A DNA stretch of 64,000 nt from Gammaproteobacteria bacterium (GCA_016744995.1 JADGDG010000015.1:33521-97520), one strand, 5' to 3'; shown: positions 17,175 through 25,087, numbered from the stretch's first letter. The notes: generated by a model from the sequence alone, not told the origin. A program made the numbers and translations.

Positions 17175-17280
17175 TTTATAAGTGATCTCATTATTTTTTC
17201 AGTCAATATTAAATTTATCTGAAAATTTTACCAATTTTAACCTTCAAATTATGGCTGTTTTGAATCACTTTTATTGACTC
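17175..17280 (+). repeat. R2 repeat, copy b
   Basis: This is the second full R2 copy: TTTATAAGTGAT, then AGTCAATATTAAATTTATC, then ACCAATTTTAACCTTCAAAT and the conserved ATGGCTGT end. It touches the stop codon of the following minus-strand membrane protein gene by two bases. Confidence 0.8.
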
Positions 17281-17665
17281 AAACATTCATATTTATTTGC
17301 AAAAGTAAAAAATACAATACAAATATTGATACAGCCCTTAAAGTAACTGAGTAATAATAAGTTGTCATAATATATTTATGGAATAATTTACCATATCTAT
17401 AGATTTGATCATATGTAGCACCAACAGTATAAATTAATAATGAAACTGAATACCACAAAAGACACTCACTTGAAAAATTGAATGCCTTATAGGATGCATA
17501 AAGTATCACAACGGAATTTATTATAGTCAAGGGGACTTTAAGTACCGAAATCCCCTCAAGCTGTCGTTTACACTCAATATCTTTGTAGATAAAAGGTATA
17601 AATATTAGAGCAGCTATAGCTGTAAGGGCATAAAATACTGAAATTAATTTTACTATGATTTCCAT
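17279..17665 (-). CDS. Four-helix membrane protein, unrecognised
   Basis: The 128-residue product has four predicted membrane spans: VFYALTAIAALIFIPFIY, LTIINSVVILYASYKAF, LLWYSVSLLIYTVGATY and VSIFVLYFLLLQIN. No motif was recognised. No good ribosome site precedes the ATG. Low GC and lack of neighbours fit an accessory gene. It could be an uncharacterised small integral membrane protein; no function is proposed. Confidence 0.5.
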   Translation of the reverse strand: MEIIVKLISVFYALTAIAALIFIPFIYKDIECKRQLEGISVLKVPLTIINSVVILYASYKAFNFSSECLLWYSVSLLIYTVGATYDQIYRYGKLFHKYIMTTYYYSVTLRAVSIFVLYFLLLQINMNV

Positions 17666-18034
17666 TTTTGTATGCTAACAGTTAAATCTAAAGAAACACG
17701 CATATTGGCAATACCCGGCTCCGGATTTTTCAATTGAACTTTCTTGATGATTAAATCAAAAATAACATAGTTTCGATGAGATTTGTTCTAATATATGAAT
17801 TACCTGGTACTAAAATTCCATTATTTGAAAATAAAACTAAAATATCATACAGTAGAAATTGAGTAATTGGCTTTCAATTCTCTTGTTGCCTGAAGCATGA
17901 ATTTGGCAATACCCCTAAATTCAGGGCAAAGAAATTTAACCCGTTGGGTAAATAAATCCGTATAGGATTTTCTCTTATTGAGGTATTGTCATGATACAAT
18001 TTCAAGTTGAAAATATAAGATAGACAGATGAGTC
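17666..18034. other. Gene-free stretch before the BASS transporter
   Basis: No ORF is convincing. The direct repeat TTGGCAATACCC occurs twice about 200 bases apart. TATTGTCATGATACAAT near 17985 is an imperfect palindrome 30-50 bases before the transporter start and could be a regulator site. Nothing else was recognised. Confidence 0.4.
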
Positions 18035-18976
18035 ATGCATAGTTACTTCTTACCCATAGGCCTAATATTTGCTTTCCTGTTCGCCTGGCTTTTTCCTGAG
18101 ATCGGTCAATGGTTAGGGCCGGAAGTGCTAATTCCCTGGATGGTGGTAATAATTTTTCTTGTCAATGGTTATCAGACTCGACTACACCAGATAACCGGGG
18201 ATGTCAGTTTGATCAAAACAATCATTCTGGCAATATTGATCAATTTGCTAATCAGTCCATTCCTTGGCCTGGCTGTGGTCTCTCTGCTTCATATTCCCTC
18301 AGGGGTAGCTTTGGGATTGGTCGTAATGTCAACAGTACCAGCAACCCTTTCGTCAGGTATTGTTATGACTCAGATTGCTGGGGGAAGTGGCCCAAAGGCC
18401 TTGATATTGACCATATTACTTAACATAATAGGGGTCTTTAGTATTCCTTTTATACTGGAACTGCTCCTGGAACATATGAGCCTGATTTCACTTTCCCCTT
18501 GGCTTTTGTTGCAACAATTACTGTTGATCGTACTTCTGCCGTTTGTTATTGGAATGCTATCCCGATCAATATTTCAACAACCGGGCAACCAATGGCTTCT
18601 GGCCTACCTTCCATCAACCTGTGTTATCGGTACCGTTTGGCTTTCTATGTCTGCCTCAACAGAGACCCTTGGACAACTCAATCTTCCATTGTTGTTATGG
18701 ATTATTCTGGCCAGCATGAGCATTCATGGAGGCTTGATGCTATTGTGCTGGTTATCTCGTTTACTTCATCCCTCTGAGCGTGGGGAATGGCTGGCATTAC
18801 TCTTTACCGCTTCGCAAAAGACTTTACCGGTTGCTGTGGGTGTGCTTACTGCGCTGGAACAACCTGCCGGTCTGGCGCTGCTGGCATGTATTCTTTTTCA
18901 TTTCCAGCAATTATTCATTGACTCTATTCTTGCCTCCTGGCTTAAAAAAAGCAGTTTAAAGCATTTCCGGTCATAA
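18035..18976 (+). CDS. Bile acid:sodium symporter (BASS)-type transporter
   Basis: The 313-residue product has nine or ten membrane spans and no signal sequence. The segment VVMSTVPATLSSGIVMTQIAGG, mid-protein, and TASQKTLPVAVGVL, near the C-terminus, match the SBF-like branch of the BASS superfamily (YfeH type). It would move an organic anion with Na+ across the inner membrane; substrate unknown. An ATG 7 bases upstream is out of frame and stops at once. It is less AT-rich than the surrounding accessory genes, so it may be part of the original chromosome between repeat copies. Confidence 0.85.
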   Translation: MHSYFLPIGLIFAFLFAWLFPEIGQWLGPEVLIPWMVVIIFLVNGYQTRLHQITGDVSLIKTIILAILINLLISPFLGLAVVSLLHIPSGVALGLVVMSTVPATLSSGIVMTQIAGGSGPKALILTILLNIIGVFSIPFILELLLEHMSLISLSPWLLLQQLLLIVLLPFVIGMLSRSIFQQPGNQWLLAYLPSTCVIGTVWLSMSASTETLGQLNLPLLLWIILASMSIHGGLMLLCWLSRLLHPSERGEWLALLFTASQKTLPVAVGVLTALEQPAGLALLACILFHFQQLFIDSILASWLKKSSLKHFRS

Positions 18977-19141
18977 ATATAAAATACAGAGCAGTTCTGC
19001 ATTTCTAGGTGCAATTAATTCAGCGGCAGGTGGGGGAGGTATTTTAATGGTCGGTTTAGGTTAATATGGTCTCTGTGTTTGATTGGCGACATTTATAATT
19101 AACTTACATTTTAATGGCAATATTTGCCACAATTCGAGTAA

Positions 19142-19348
19142 GTAATAGTTTTAATAAAAGGCTGGCATTATGGTAATGCCAGTGATTACGTCCGTGATCT
19201 TATTCGCCGTGACCAGCAAGATCGGGAGCAAATAAAGATATTGCAGCAAGCCATTAGTAAAGGTATTGAAAGTGGTATCAGTGATCGATCTATGCTTGAA
19301 ATTTTAAAAAAAGCACGTAAAAAAGCTTGCTCTCTGAATGAATTATAA
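19142..19348 (+). pseudogene. ParD-type antitoxin remnant (N-terminus lost)
   Basis: The open frame reads GWHYGNASDYVRDLIRRDQQ, then EQIKILQQAISKGIESGISD and RSMLEILKKARKKACSLNEL, which is the C-terminal two-thirds of ParD/CopG-like antitoxins (usual GRYGNASDYVRDLIRRD). The ribbon-helix-helix N-terminus (~20-25 residues) is missing, and a stop codon lies directly upstream with no start codon between. In the 165 bases before it (from 18977) a short frame, GAINSAAGGGGILMVGLG, hints at another small gene remnant. Confidence 0.75.
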
Positions 19349-19637
19349 ACTCTCAAAAGAAGCTGATAACGATCTGATTAATTTGTATCTGCATGGCTTT
19401 AAAAGCGTTGGTGAAGCACAAGCTGAATAGTACTATTTTGAATTAGAAGACTGTATTAAATTACTTTGTGAAACACCTCTTATGTGCAGGCAACGAACGG
19501 AGTTCACTCCTGCAGTACGGATACATAATCATAGAAGTCATCTTATTATTTACTGCATCCAGAAAGATCATCTTTTAGTTATTCGAATTCTACATGATAG
19601 TGTGGATATTCAAAGGCATTTAAAAAATCTAGAATAA
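19338..19637 (+). pseudogene. ParE-type toxin gene with in-frame stop
   Basis: The start overlaps the antitoxin end by 11 bases, as in intact parDE operons. The 99-codon frame reads MNYKLSKEADNDLINLYLHG to GEAQAE, then TAG at 19428-19430. It continues in frame YYFELEDCIKLLCETPLMC, RIHNHRSHLIIYCIQKDHLL and IRILHDSVDIQRHL, the full RelE/ParE fold. One nonsense change breaks the toxin; with its antitoxin already truncated, this fits a decaying module. Confidence 0.8.
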
Positions 19638-19687
19638 CCGCTTTTTGGGATTTAACTCAAATGACAAATTTTATTGAGTTGAGTACT

Positions 19688-19902
19688 GCTGCTCTTGCTT
19701 TTTCTTTGCTTTTGGACAACACCAGAGAGGACAACTGAGGTGGGAGAGTGTACGTGAGGCTGGTTCGTCTAACTGGGGTGTCAGAAAACACGGACGTTTT
19801 CTGTCAAGCGACCCATGGACGGGCTTGCAGCGCCCCCAGTTAGACGAACCAGCCTCACGTGCAATCGGCAGACTCAGCACTTCGTCCGAACGCCACACCT
19901 TC
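19688..19902 (-). repeat. R1 repeat, copy C (full, inverted)
   Basis: This is the reverse-oriented full copy. Its central stem is longer than in copy A: 27 perfectly paired bases at 19752-19778 and 19834-19860, around the same core GGTTCGTCTAACTGGGG. Where copy A has A-T at the fifth pair outside the core, this copy has G-C (GCTGG/CCAGC versus ACTGG/CCAGT), so the pairing is kept although bases changed. The flanks (TTGCTTTTGGACAACAC and CTCAGCACTTCG) match copy A. Confidence 0.9.
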
Positions 19903-19918
19903 TTTTTCTCTTGATTAT

Positions 19919-19945
19919 TAAAGAAAACATATAATTAGCCGCCAA
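19919..19945 (+). promoter_or_regulatory. Sigma28 (FliA)-type promoter
   Basis: TAAAGAAA, 11 bases, then GCCGCCAA: exact FliA spacing, full -35 TAAAG, and GCCG in the -10. It lies directly outside R1 copy C and 45 bases before the small axial-protein-like gene. Confidence 0.55.
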
Positions 19946-19989
19946 TAGACCTAAGCTTGATTTATGGAGTATTGATTTATGGAGTATTT

Positions 19990-20220
19990 ATGTCAATTGA
20001 TTCAATATTAGGAACAGCTCAGACGGGGATGCAGACAGGTCTGAATGGGATTAAGAAAAATGCGGCTAATCTGGCGAGTAAGGAAGCTATGCAGGGTTCA
20101 GGTTCAGTTGTAACAGACATTGTTGAAATGAAAATGAATAAATATCAAGTGCTTGCCTCAGGTAAAGTAGTTGAAACGGTTGATGAAATCCTGGGCTCTC
20201 TGCTGGATGAGAAAGCCTGA
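19990..20220 (+). CDS. Small flagellar axial-protein-like protein
   Basis: The 76-residue product resembles the ends of rod/hook proteins (FlgC/FlgE type) fused together: N-terminal helix SILGTAQTGMQTGLNGIKKN, then TDIVEMKMNKYQVLASGKVV and VDEILGSLLDEKA, close to the axial C-terminal pattern LVEL...F.A..KV....DE.LG.LLD. It has no central domain. The sequence TGATTTATGGAGTAT is duplicated just upstream, giving two ribosome-like GGAG sites; the second fits the ATG chosen here. The FliA-type promoter and the fliA gene downstream place it in the flagellar regulon. Its exact role is not known. Confidence 0.75.
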   Translation: MSIDSILGTAQTGMQTGLNGIKKNAANLASKEAMQGSGSVVTDIVEMKMNKYQVLASGKVVETVDEILGSLLDEKA

Positions 20221-20365
20221 GTCAGAATGTTTCTCCCCAATATCACTTCAAATGCTGATTTCCTATATCAGCTCTAGCTCATCACAATCTTACATTCTCA
20301 ATTTTTCTTAAATAAGTATTCTATCCTGTACTATCTGCTATACTTAAATCGGGTCAAACTTCATC

Positions 20366-20492
20366 TATACCCGTGATACCTGGAAATGCAGACGTCGTTA
20401 TTTTAACTTAAAGCCTCAATCATGTAGGTCTTATACATTCAATCGGCTTTAAGTCAAAATGCCTCGCTGAATTTCCAGGTATCACGGGTATA
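20366..20492. repeat. MITE-like palindromic element upstream of fliA
   Basis: The ends are perfect 22-base inverted repeats beginning TATACCCGTGATACC. Inside them TTTTAACTTAAAGCC pairs with GGCTTTAAGTCAAAA (one mismatch). The whole 127 bases can fold into one long hairpin. TA dinucleotides at both ends would fit insertion by a Tc1/IS630-type transposase. It has no coding capacity. It ends 37 bases before fliA and therefore occupies the fliA promoter region. Confidence 0.8.
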
Positions 20493-20529
20493 TTAATATT
20501 GAAATCCAGGATATCTGTTCAGAATTAAT

Positions 20530-21231
20530 ATGTATTCATCTGAAGGTAAAGAAATTGCAGAACAATTGGTGGAAAAGTATGCACCACTGGTTAAAAAAAT
20601 TGCCTATCATATGTCAGCTCGTTTGCCGGCAGAGATCCATATAGATGATATAATCCAGTCTGGATTAATTGGGCTTCTGGATGCCGGGAAGCATTACGAT
20701 CCCAGGCAGGGAGCACAATTTGAGACCTATGCAACCATTCGAATTCGTGGCGCCATTCTGGATGAAGTCAGACGGACAGACTGGGCACCGAAATCTGTAC
20801 ACAAAAAAGCCCGGGATCTATCTGCAACAATTCAGGAAATAGAACGCCGAACTGGTAGAGATGCGCGTGATGTTGAGGTAGCCCAGGAAATGGGTATTAG
20901 TCTTAATGATTATTATAAAATACTAAAAGACAGCAGTGCCTGCCGCATGCTGAGCTTTGATGATTTGGGTACGGATGATACTCAGAGTCTGGGCATATTT
21001 GAAGATCGGCAGTCGAGTGTTATGGAAGAAGTTTTGGATGATGAATTTCATCAACGGCTTTCTCTGGCAATTGCAGGTCTGCCTGAACGTGAAAGAATGG
21101 TTATGTCTCTGTATTATGATACTGAAATGAACTTAAAAGAAGTGGGCGCTTTGATGGGGGTTAGTGAATCTCGAGTCAGTCAATTATTAAGTCAGGCACA
21201 ATTACGCTTACGCGCACGGATCATGGACTGA
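20530..21231 (+). CDS. fliA: Flagellar sigma factor FliA (sigma28)
   Basis: The 233-residue sigma70-family factor has region 2 (YAPLVKKIAYHMSARLPAEI, DIIQSGLIGLLDAGKHYDP, FETYATIRIRGAILDEVRR), region 3 (VEVAQEMGISLNDYYKIL), and region 4 (LPERERMVMSLYYDTEMNLK, then ESRVSQLLSQAQLRLR). This is FliA, which directs late flagellar, flagellin and chemotaxis transcription. FliA-type sites occur at three places in this window. No flgM is seen here. A DUF1249 gene follows 13 bases later. Usual neighbours flhF and fleN are absent, so the locus is rearranged relative to Pseudomonas or Vibrio. Confidence 0.96.
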   Translation: MYSSEGKEIAEQLVEKYAPLVKKIAYHMSARLPAEIHIDDIIQSGLIGLLDAGKHYDPRQGAQFETYATIRIRGAILDEVRRTDWAPKSVHKKARDLSATIQEIERRTGRDARDVEVAQEMGISLNDYYKILKDSSACRMLSFDDLGTDDTQSLGIFEDRQSSVMEEVLDDEFHQRLSLAIAGLPERERMVMSLYYDTEMNLKEVGALMGVSESRVSQLLSQAQLRLRARIMD

Positions 21232-21244
21232 ATTTCGCTATTTT

Positions 21245-21700
21245 ATGACACATACTATTATTCAATCACAGTATAAGACAACGACTCCTACTGGACTTTA
21301 TGAAGCTAACTATCGTCGCCTAATTCGCCTGGTTCCGGGTTTAAAGACGATCGCTGTTAATGATCCCTTTTATCTTCATTCTACCCAGATTATTTTTAAA
21401 ATCCTGAAACAATATAAATACACCAGTGTAATTTCTCTGGAGCAAGTATTACAAATGCATTCAGTAAATAATAGGGAAAAGCCGCCATCAGTCGCTCATC
21501 CAGGCTCTATTAACATGGAATTACGTGTTTGCTATGATGCCTGCTTAGTGGAAATTATTGGTTATCAGGGCTGCTCACCCATTCAGTCTGCTAATATCTA
21601 CCCCAATAAACATATGCTGCAGGTTGATGAGAAAAGGCAACTTAATCTTTTTTTAAAAGAGCTGTTGGAGCATTCGCTAAGGTCTGAAAATCAGTTTTAA
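21245..21700 (+). CDS. DUF1249 family protein
   Basis: The 151-residue product has the DUF1249 pattern: YEANYRRLIRLVPGL near residue 18, HSTQIIFKILKQYKYTSVIS in the middle, then MELRVCYDACLVEIIGYQGC with two Cys, and a Lys/Asp-rich end. It is cytoplasmic with no membrane segment. The family is common in gammaproteobacteria, often beside nudF/cpdA; here it sits directly behind fliA. Its function is not established. Confidence 0.88.
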   Translation: MTHTIIQSQYKTTTPTGLYEANYRRLIRLVPGLKTIAVNDPFYLHSTQIIFKILKQYKYTSVISLEQVLQMHSVNNREKPPSVAHPGSINMELRVCYDACLVEIIGYQGCSPIQSANIYPNKHMLQVDEKRQLNLFLKELLEHSLRSENQF

Positions 21701-21752
21701 AAAAACAAGTTCTTTTTGAAATGTTGTGTATTCAGGAAATTCAATCAGTATT

Positions 21753-22502
21753 ATGGCAAAATTTTTATTCATTATTATAGGCAGCCTTGTATGGCAAATA
21801 GCCATTGCCAGTGCAGGCGATCTTGAAAAAGGTATTAATTTTTTTGAACAAGAAGATTATGTAAAAGCCAGACAACTCTGGCAGCCATTAGCTAATAAAG
21901 GGGATCCCCGTGCCCAATATAACCTGGCTTTACTGCTGAATAAAAATATTAAAAATAACGAACGGAATGGTCTGCAAAGGCAAAAAGCCAATGAATATTT
22001 GATAATGAGTCGTTCAGCAGGTCTTGTTGATGGTTATTTCCCCAGTGTTTTAATAGCCTCTATTTCTACTGAAGGTTCCCGTTTCGCAGGGGGCTCTGGT
22101 TCCGCTGAAGGCTCTGGTCCCACTAAAGGCTCTATCTCTGCTGAGGGCTCTGTTTCCGCTAAAGGCTCCAGAATTATAGTCGATCCAATAGTCTGGCTGA
22201 ACCAGCAGCAGAAAAATACTTATACACTGCAGCTGGCAACAGGCAAAAGTAAAAAAAGTATGCAGATAATGTTGGAGAAGCTGTATGTCAGACAAGAGTT
22301 AGGGCAACCTGAAAATCTTTATATTCACAAAGTTGAAAAAATAGAGCAGCAGAAAATGACTATTCGTTATATATTGGTTTATGGGATTTTTAAAACCTAT
22401 CAGGATGCTAAAGCTGAAGTGGACAGGTTACCGGGTTCAATACAAAAATCAAGTCCATGGATTAGACAATTTGGAGCAATACAGTCTATAGTAAACAATT
22501 AA
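21753..22502 (+). CDS. Exported Sel1/TPR-like and SPOR-domain protein
   Basis: A signal peptide (MAKFLFIIIGSLVWQIAIAS) is followed by one Sel1-like repeat (FFEQEDYVKARQLWQPLANK, then GDPRAQYNLALLL). A Ser/Gly-rich linker of five or six near-repeats (SAEGSG, SAEGSV, SAKGS) is encoded by tandem 18-base units. A C-terminal SPOR domain (YTLQLATGKSKKSMQIMLEK, VYGIFKTYQDAKAEVDRLP) would bind denuded peptidoglycan at the division site or envelope. I chose the ATG giving a clean signal peptide; a GTG 27 bases upstream is in frame. It is 26 bases downstream of the DUF1249 gene when the GTG is counted, so they may be co-transcribed with fliA. Confidence 0.85.
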   Translation: MAKFLFIIIGSLVWQIAIASAGDLEKGINFFEQEDYVKARQLWQPLANKGDPRAQYNLALLLNKNIKNNERNGLQRQKANEYLIMSRSAGLVDGYFPSVLIASISTEGSRFAGGSGSAEGSGPTKGSISAEGSVSAKGSRIIVDPIVWLNQQQKNTYTLQLATGKSKKSMQIMLEKLYVRQELGQPENLYIHKVEKIEQQKMTIRYILVYGIFKTYQDAKAEVDRLPGSIQKSSPWIRQFGAIQSIVNN

Positions 22503-22748
22503 AGAGTGGGATAGTATTGGCTGTAATAATAGTCTCAATGCTCAGATGAAAATAAAAAACTGATCGGTCATTTATAATCTTTATGAGCTGAGCGATATTA
22601 AGTCTGAAGGCATTCAAATAGTATAGTAAGAATTGACAATGTGGTTATGATAATTCATTTGCCTGAAAGTTCTGATTATAAGTTGTCATTTTTTTGACAG
22701 CTTGGTTATTTTTAATAAATCAGTACATATTCATTGATCTTGCAATTG
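22503..22748. other. Gene-free stretch before the fliL operon promoter
   Basis: No ORF or strong structure was found. TTTTTTTGACAG near 22687 and scattered AT-rich tracts are the only features. Together with the promoter and the ~170-base leader that follow, it makes a 448-base gap between two flagellar units. Confidence 0.4.
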
Positions 22749-22766
22749 TTGGAATAAATTTTGCTT
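22749..22766 (+). promoter_or_regulatory. Sigma54-type promoter for the fliL operon
   Basis: TTGG-AATAAATTTT-GCTT: GG and GC are separated by exactly 10 bases, with the T-rich stretch before GC that sigma54 sites favour. The predicted start would leave a leader of about 175 bases before fliL. In polar-flagellum bacteria the fliL operon is RpoN-dependent, which agrees. Confidence 0.6.
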
Positions 22767-22950
22767 ATCTTTTTTACGAGGTAGCATGAGTTTTTTATGC
22801 TAATGAAGGTGAATTGAAGGTAAACTATTAAAAGTGTTGGGTAGCAGAAGTATTGGAGCGCATGAATAGACCCAAACTATATGGAACTTATTATTTTCAT
22901 CTAGTTTGGCTCTGTAGAAAAACTTCATTAATATAAAATAGGATTTGATT

Positions 22951-23517
22951 ATGGCAGATGAAGATCTGGATTTGGATGGTGGCGAAGAAGAAGAAGTACC
23001 AAAATCATCAAAAAAAATGATGATTATCATTATTGTGGGTGTTGTTTTACTGATAATTCTCGGCGTCGGCGGTGGAATGTTCTTTGGTGGTTTTTTTGAT
23101 GATGAGCCGGTTGCAGCTGAATCTTCCCAAAATGCAGAGGGTGAATCAGAGGGTGAATCAAATTCCAGTGATTCAGAAGAAACTTCTGAAGCAATAGCCG
23201 ATATTTCTTACTGGCCTCTGGAACCCGCATTTGTTCTTAACTTTGAAGGTAAGAGCAAAGCACGTTTTATGCAGATTGGGCTTGAGGTGTCTACCACGAA
23301 TGAAAAATCTTATGCGGCGGTGAAGAAACATCTGCCAGTCATTCGGAGTGAAATTGTATTATTACTCAGCGGGCAAAAATACGAAGAAATGGTGACGCCT
23401 GAGGGTAAAGAACAGCTTAGAGCAGAATTAATTGAGACGGTTAACGTGATACTAAAGCAGCATAAAGTAAAGAAGGGTATTGATAACATTTACTTTACCA
23501 GTTTTGTTATGCAGTAA
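22951..23517 (+). CDS. fliL: Flagellar basal body protein FliL
   Basis: The 188-residue inner-membrane protein has an acidic cytoplasmic N-terminus (ADEDLDLDGGEEEE), one membrane span (MMIIIIVGVVLLIILGVGGG), an acidic Ser-rich periplasmic linker, and the FliL domain (PAFVLNFEGKSKARFMQIGL, then KKHLPVIRSEIVLLLSGQ and IDNIYFTSFVMQ). FliL surrounds the stator and supports torque. The ATG after AGGATTTG is preferred over the TTG six bases upstream. First gene of a seven-gene export/switch operon. Confidence 0.95.
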   Translation: MADEDLDLDGGEEEEVPKSSKKMMIIIIVGVVLLIILGVGGGMFFGGFFDDEPVAAESSQNAEGESEGESNSSDSEETSEAIADISYWPLEPAFVLNFEGKSKARFMQIGLEVSTTNEKSYAAVKKHLPVIRSEIVLLLSGQKYEEMVTPEGKEQLRAELIETVNVILKQHKVKKGIDNIYFTSFVMQ

Positions 23518-23575
23518 ATATGAATGAATTTCTTAGTTGAGCCCCTAACCAATACAGAATGAGTAGGATAAAATA

Positions 23576-24643
23576 GTGACGGATTTACTTTCACAAGAAG
23601 AAATTGATGCCCTGCTGCATGGTGTTGACGATGGCGATGTCGATACGGATGATGAGGACGAGGGAGATGGTGGTAGCAGACAATATGACTTCAATAGTGA
23701 AGATCGCATTGTTCGCGGCCGGATGCCAACGCTTGAGATGATTAATGAGCGTTTTGCACGCTACCTGCGGATCAGTATGTTTAATTTATTGCGGCGTTCG
23801 ACAGAAATCTCTGTGGGTGGAATACAAACAATTAAATTTGGTGAGTACATTCATACTCTATTTGTTCCTACCAGCCTTAATCTGATTAAAATGAATCCGT
23901 TAAAAGGTACAGCACTACTGGTCATTGAGCCAACACTGGTCTTTATCCTGGTGGATAATTTTTTTGGTGGTGAGGGTAAATTTCATGCCAAGATTGAAGG
24001 TCGGGAATTCACTCCTACAGAGCAGCGTGTTGTGCATATGTTTATGGAATTATGCTTTGAAGATTTGGTTAAAGCATGGGCTCCAGTAATGCCTATGCAA
24101 TTTGAATTTAACAGTCGGGAAGTCAATCCTCAATTCGCCAACATTGTCAGTCCGACAGAAGTCGTTGTTGTGAGTAGTCTGCATGTGGAACTGGAAGGCG
24201 GGGGTGGGAATATCCATATTACCATGCCTTATTCTATGCTGGAGCCCATTCGTGAGTTGCTTGATGCTGGTATACAAAGCGATCGAAGTGATGTCGATGA
24301 TCGCTGGAATCAGGCACTGGGTGATGAAATTAAATCAGCTGAAGTTGAGATATCATCTACTTTGGCCAATACCTCATTGACTCTTAAAGAAGTCGTTAAT
24401 CTTAAAGAAGGTGATATTATTCCAATTGATCTGGAAGATGAAGTGATTGTTTTTTCTGAGGGGGTGCCCATTTTTAAAGCTAATCATGGTCTTTATAAAG
24501 GCTATCATGCAGTAAAAATATCCGGCAAAGTAGAACGTCCAGCACACCTTGAGACAGGAATTCCTTTCCTGGATGATGGCTTTTCACAATCTGAAGCAGA
24601 AGATGGTGTGGGTGCAAAGGCGCTGCCAAAACATGAGCTGTAA
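23576..24643 (+). CDS. fliM: Flagellar motor switch protein FliM
   Basis: The 355-residue C-ring protein. The N-terminal CheY-P binding peptide is MTDLLSQEEIDALLHGV. The middle domain contains RMPTLEMINERFARYLRI and TSLNLIKMNPLKGTALLVIE. The C-terminal SpoA-like domain contains LKEVVNLKEGDIIPIDLED. It starts with GTG and has the ribosome site AGGATAAA. Its presence with CheY in this window completes the signal output path from receptors to motor. Confidence 0.97.
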   Translation: MTDLLSQEEIDALLHGVDDGDVDTDDEDEGDGGSRQYDFNSEDRIVRGRMPTLEMINERFARYLRISMFNLLRRSTEISVGGIQTIKFGEYIHTLFVPTSLNLIKMNPLKGTALLVIEPTLVFILVDNFFGGEGKFHAKIEGREFTPTEQRVVHMFMELCFEDLVKAWAPVMPMQFEFNSREVNPQFANIVSPTEVVVVSSLHVELEGGGGNIHITMPYSMLEPIRELLDAGIQSDRSDVDDRWNQALGDEIKSAEVEISSTLANTSLTLKEVVNLKEGDIIPIDLEDEVIVFSEGVPIFKANHGLYKGYHAVKISGKVERPAHLETGIPFLDDGFSQSEAEDGVGAKALPKHEL

Positions 24644-24683
24644 ATAGTTTTATAGTATATAAACCATATCTGGATATATAAAA

Positions 24684-25079
24684 ATGAATGACGAAACAGA
24701 AAACGAAGAAATCAAAGAAACAGAAGAGGATCCCTGGGCAGAGGCCATGGATGAGCAGGCTGAATCAGAGGCGGCAGGATTTGAAAACCTGGAAGATGAT
24801 GCCTCCTCTTCTTCTGAAAGTGAAATTAATCTTGATGTAATTCTGGATGTTCCTGTTGATATTTCAATGGAAATTGGACGCACTAAACTAAGTATTAGAA
24901 ATTTACTGAAATTAAACCAGGGCTCGGTTATTGAGTTGGACCGATTAGCAGGTGAGCCTATGGATGTTTTGGTCAATGGAACTCTGATTGCTCATGGTGA
25001 GGTGGTTGTGGTGAATGATAAATTTGGCATTCGCTTAACCGATGTGATTAGTCCAATTGAACGAATCAATAAACTTTAG
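24684..25079 (+). CDS. fliN: Flagellar motor switch protein FliN
   Basis: The 131-residue product has an acidic N-terminal half (EEDPWAEAMDEQAESEAAGF) and a SpoA-type C-terminal domain: LDVILDVPVDISMEIGRTKL, LLKLNQGSVIELDRLAGEPM, VNGTLIAHGEVVVVNDKFG and RLTDVISPIERI. It forms the base of the C-ring and docks FliH/FliI. Located between fliM and fliO as usual. Confidence 0.97.
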   Translation: MNDETENEEIKETEEDPWAEAMDEQAESEAAGFENLEDDASSSSESEINLDVILDVPVDISMEIGRTKLSIRNLLKLNQGSVIELDRLAGEPMDVLVNGTLIAHGEVVVVNDKFGIRLTDVISPIERINKL

Positions 25080-25087
25080 TAGTTTTG

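Noticed and set aside
19000..19070. Short frame GAINSAAGGGGILMVGLG as part of a permease gene
   Set aside because: Only 18 residues with no flanking homology visible; too short to call more than a hint of a remnant.
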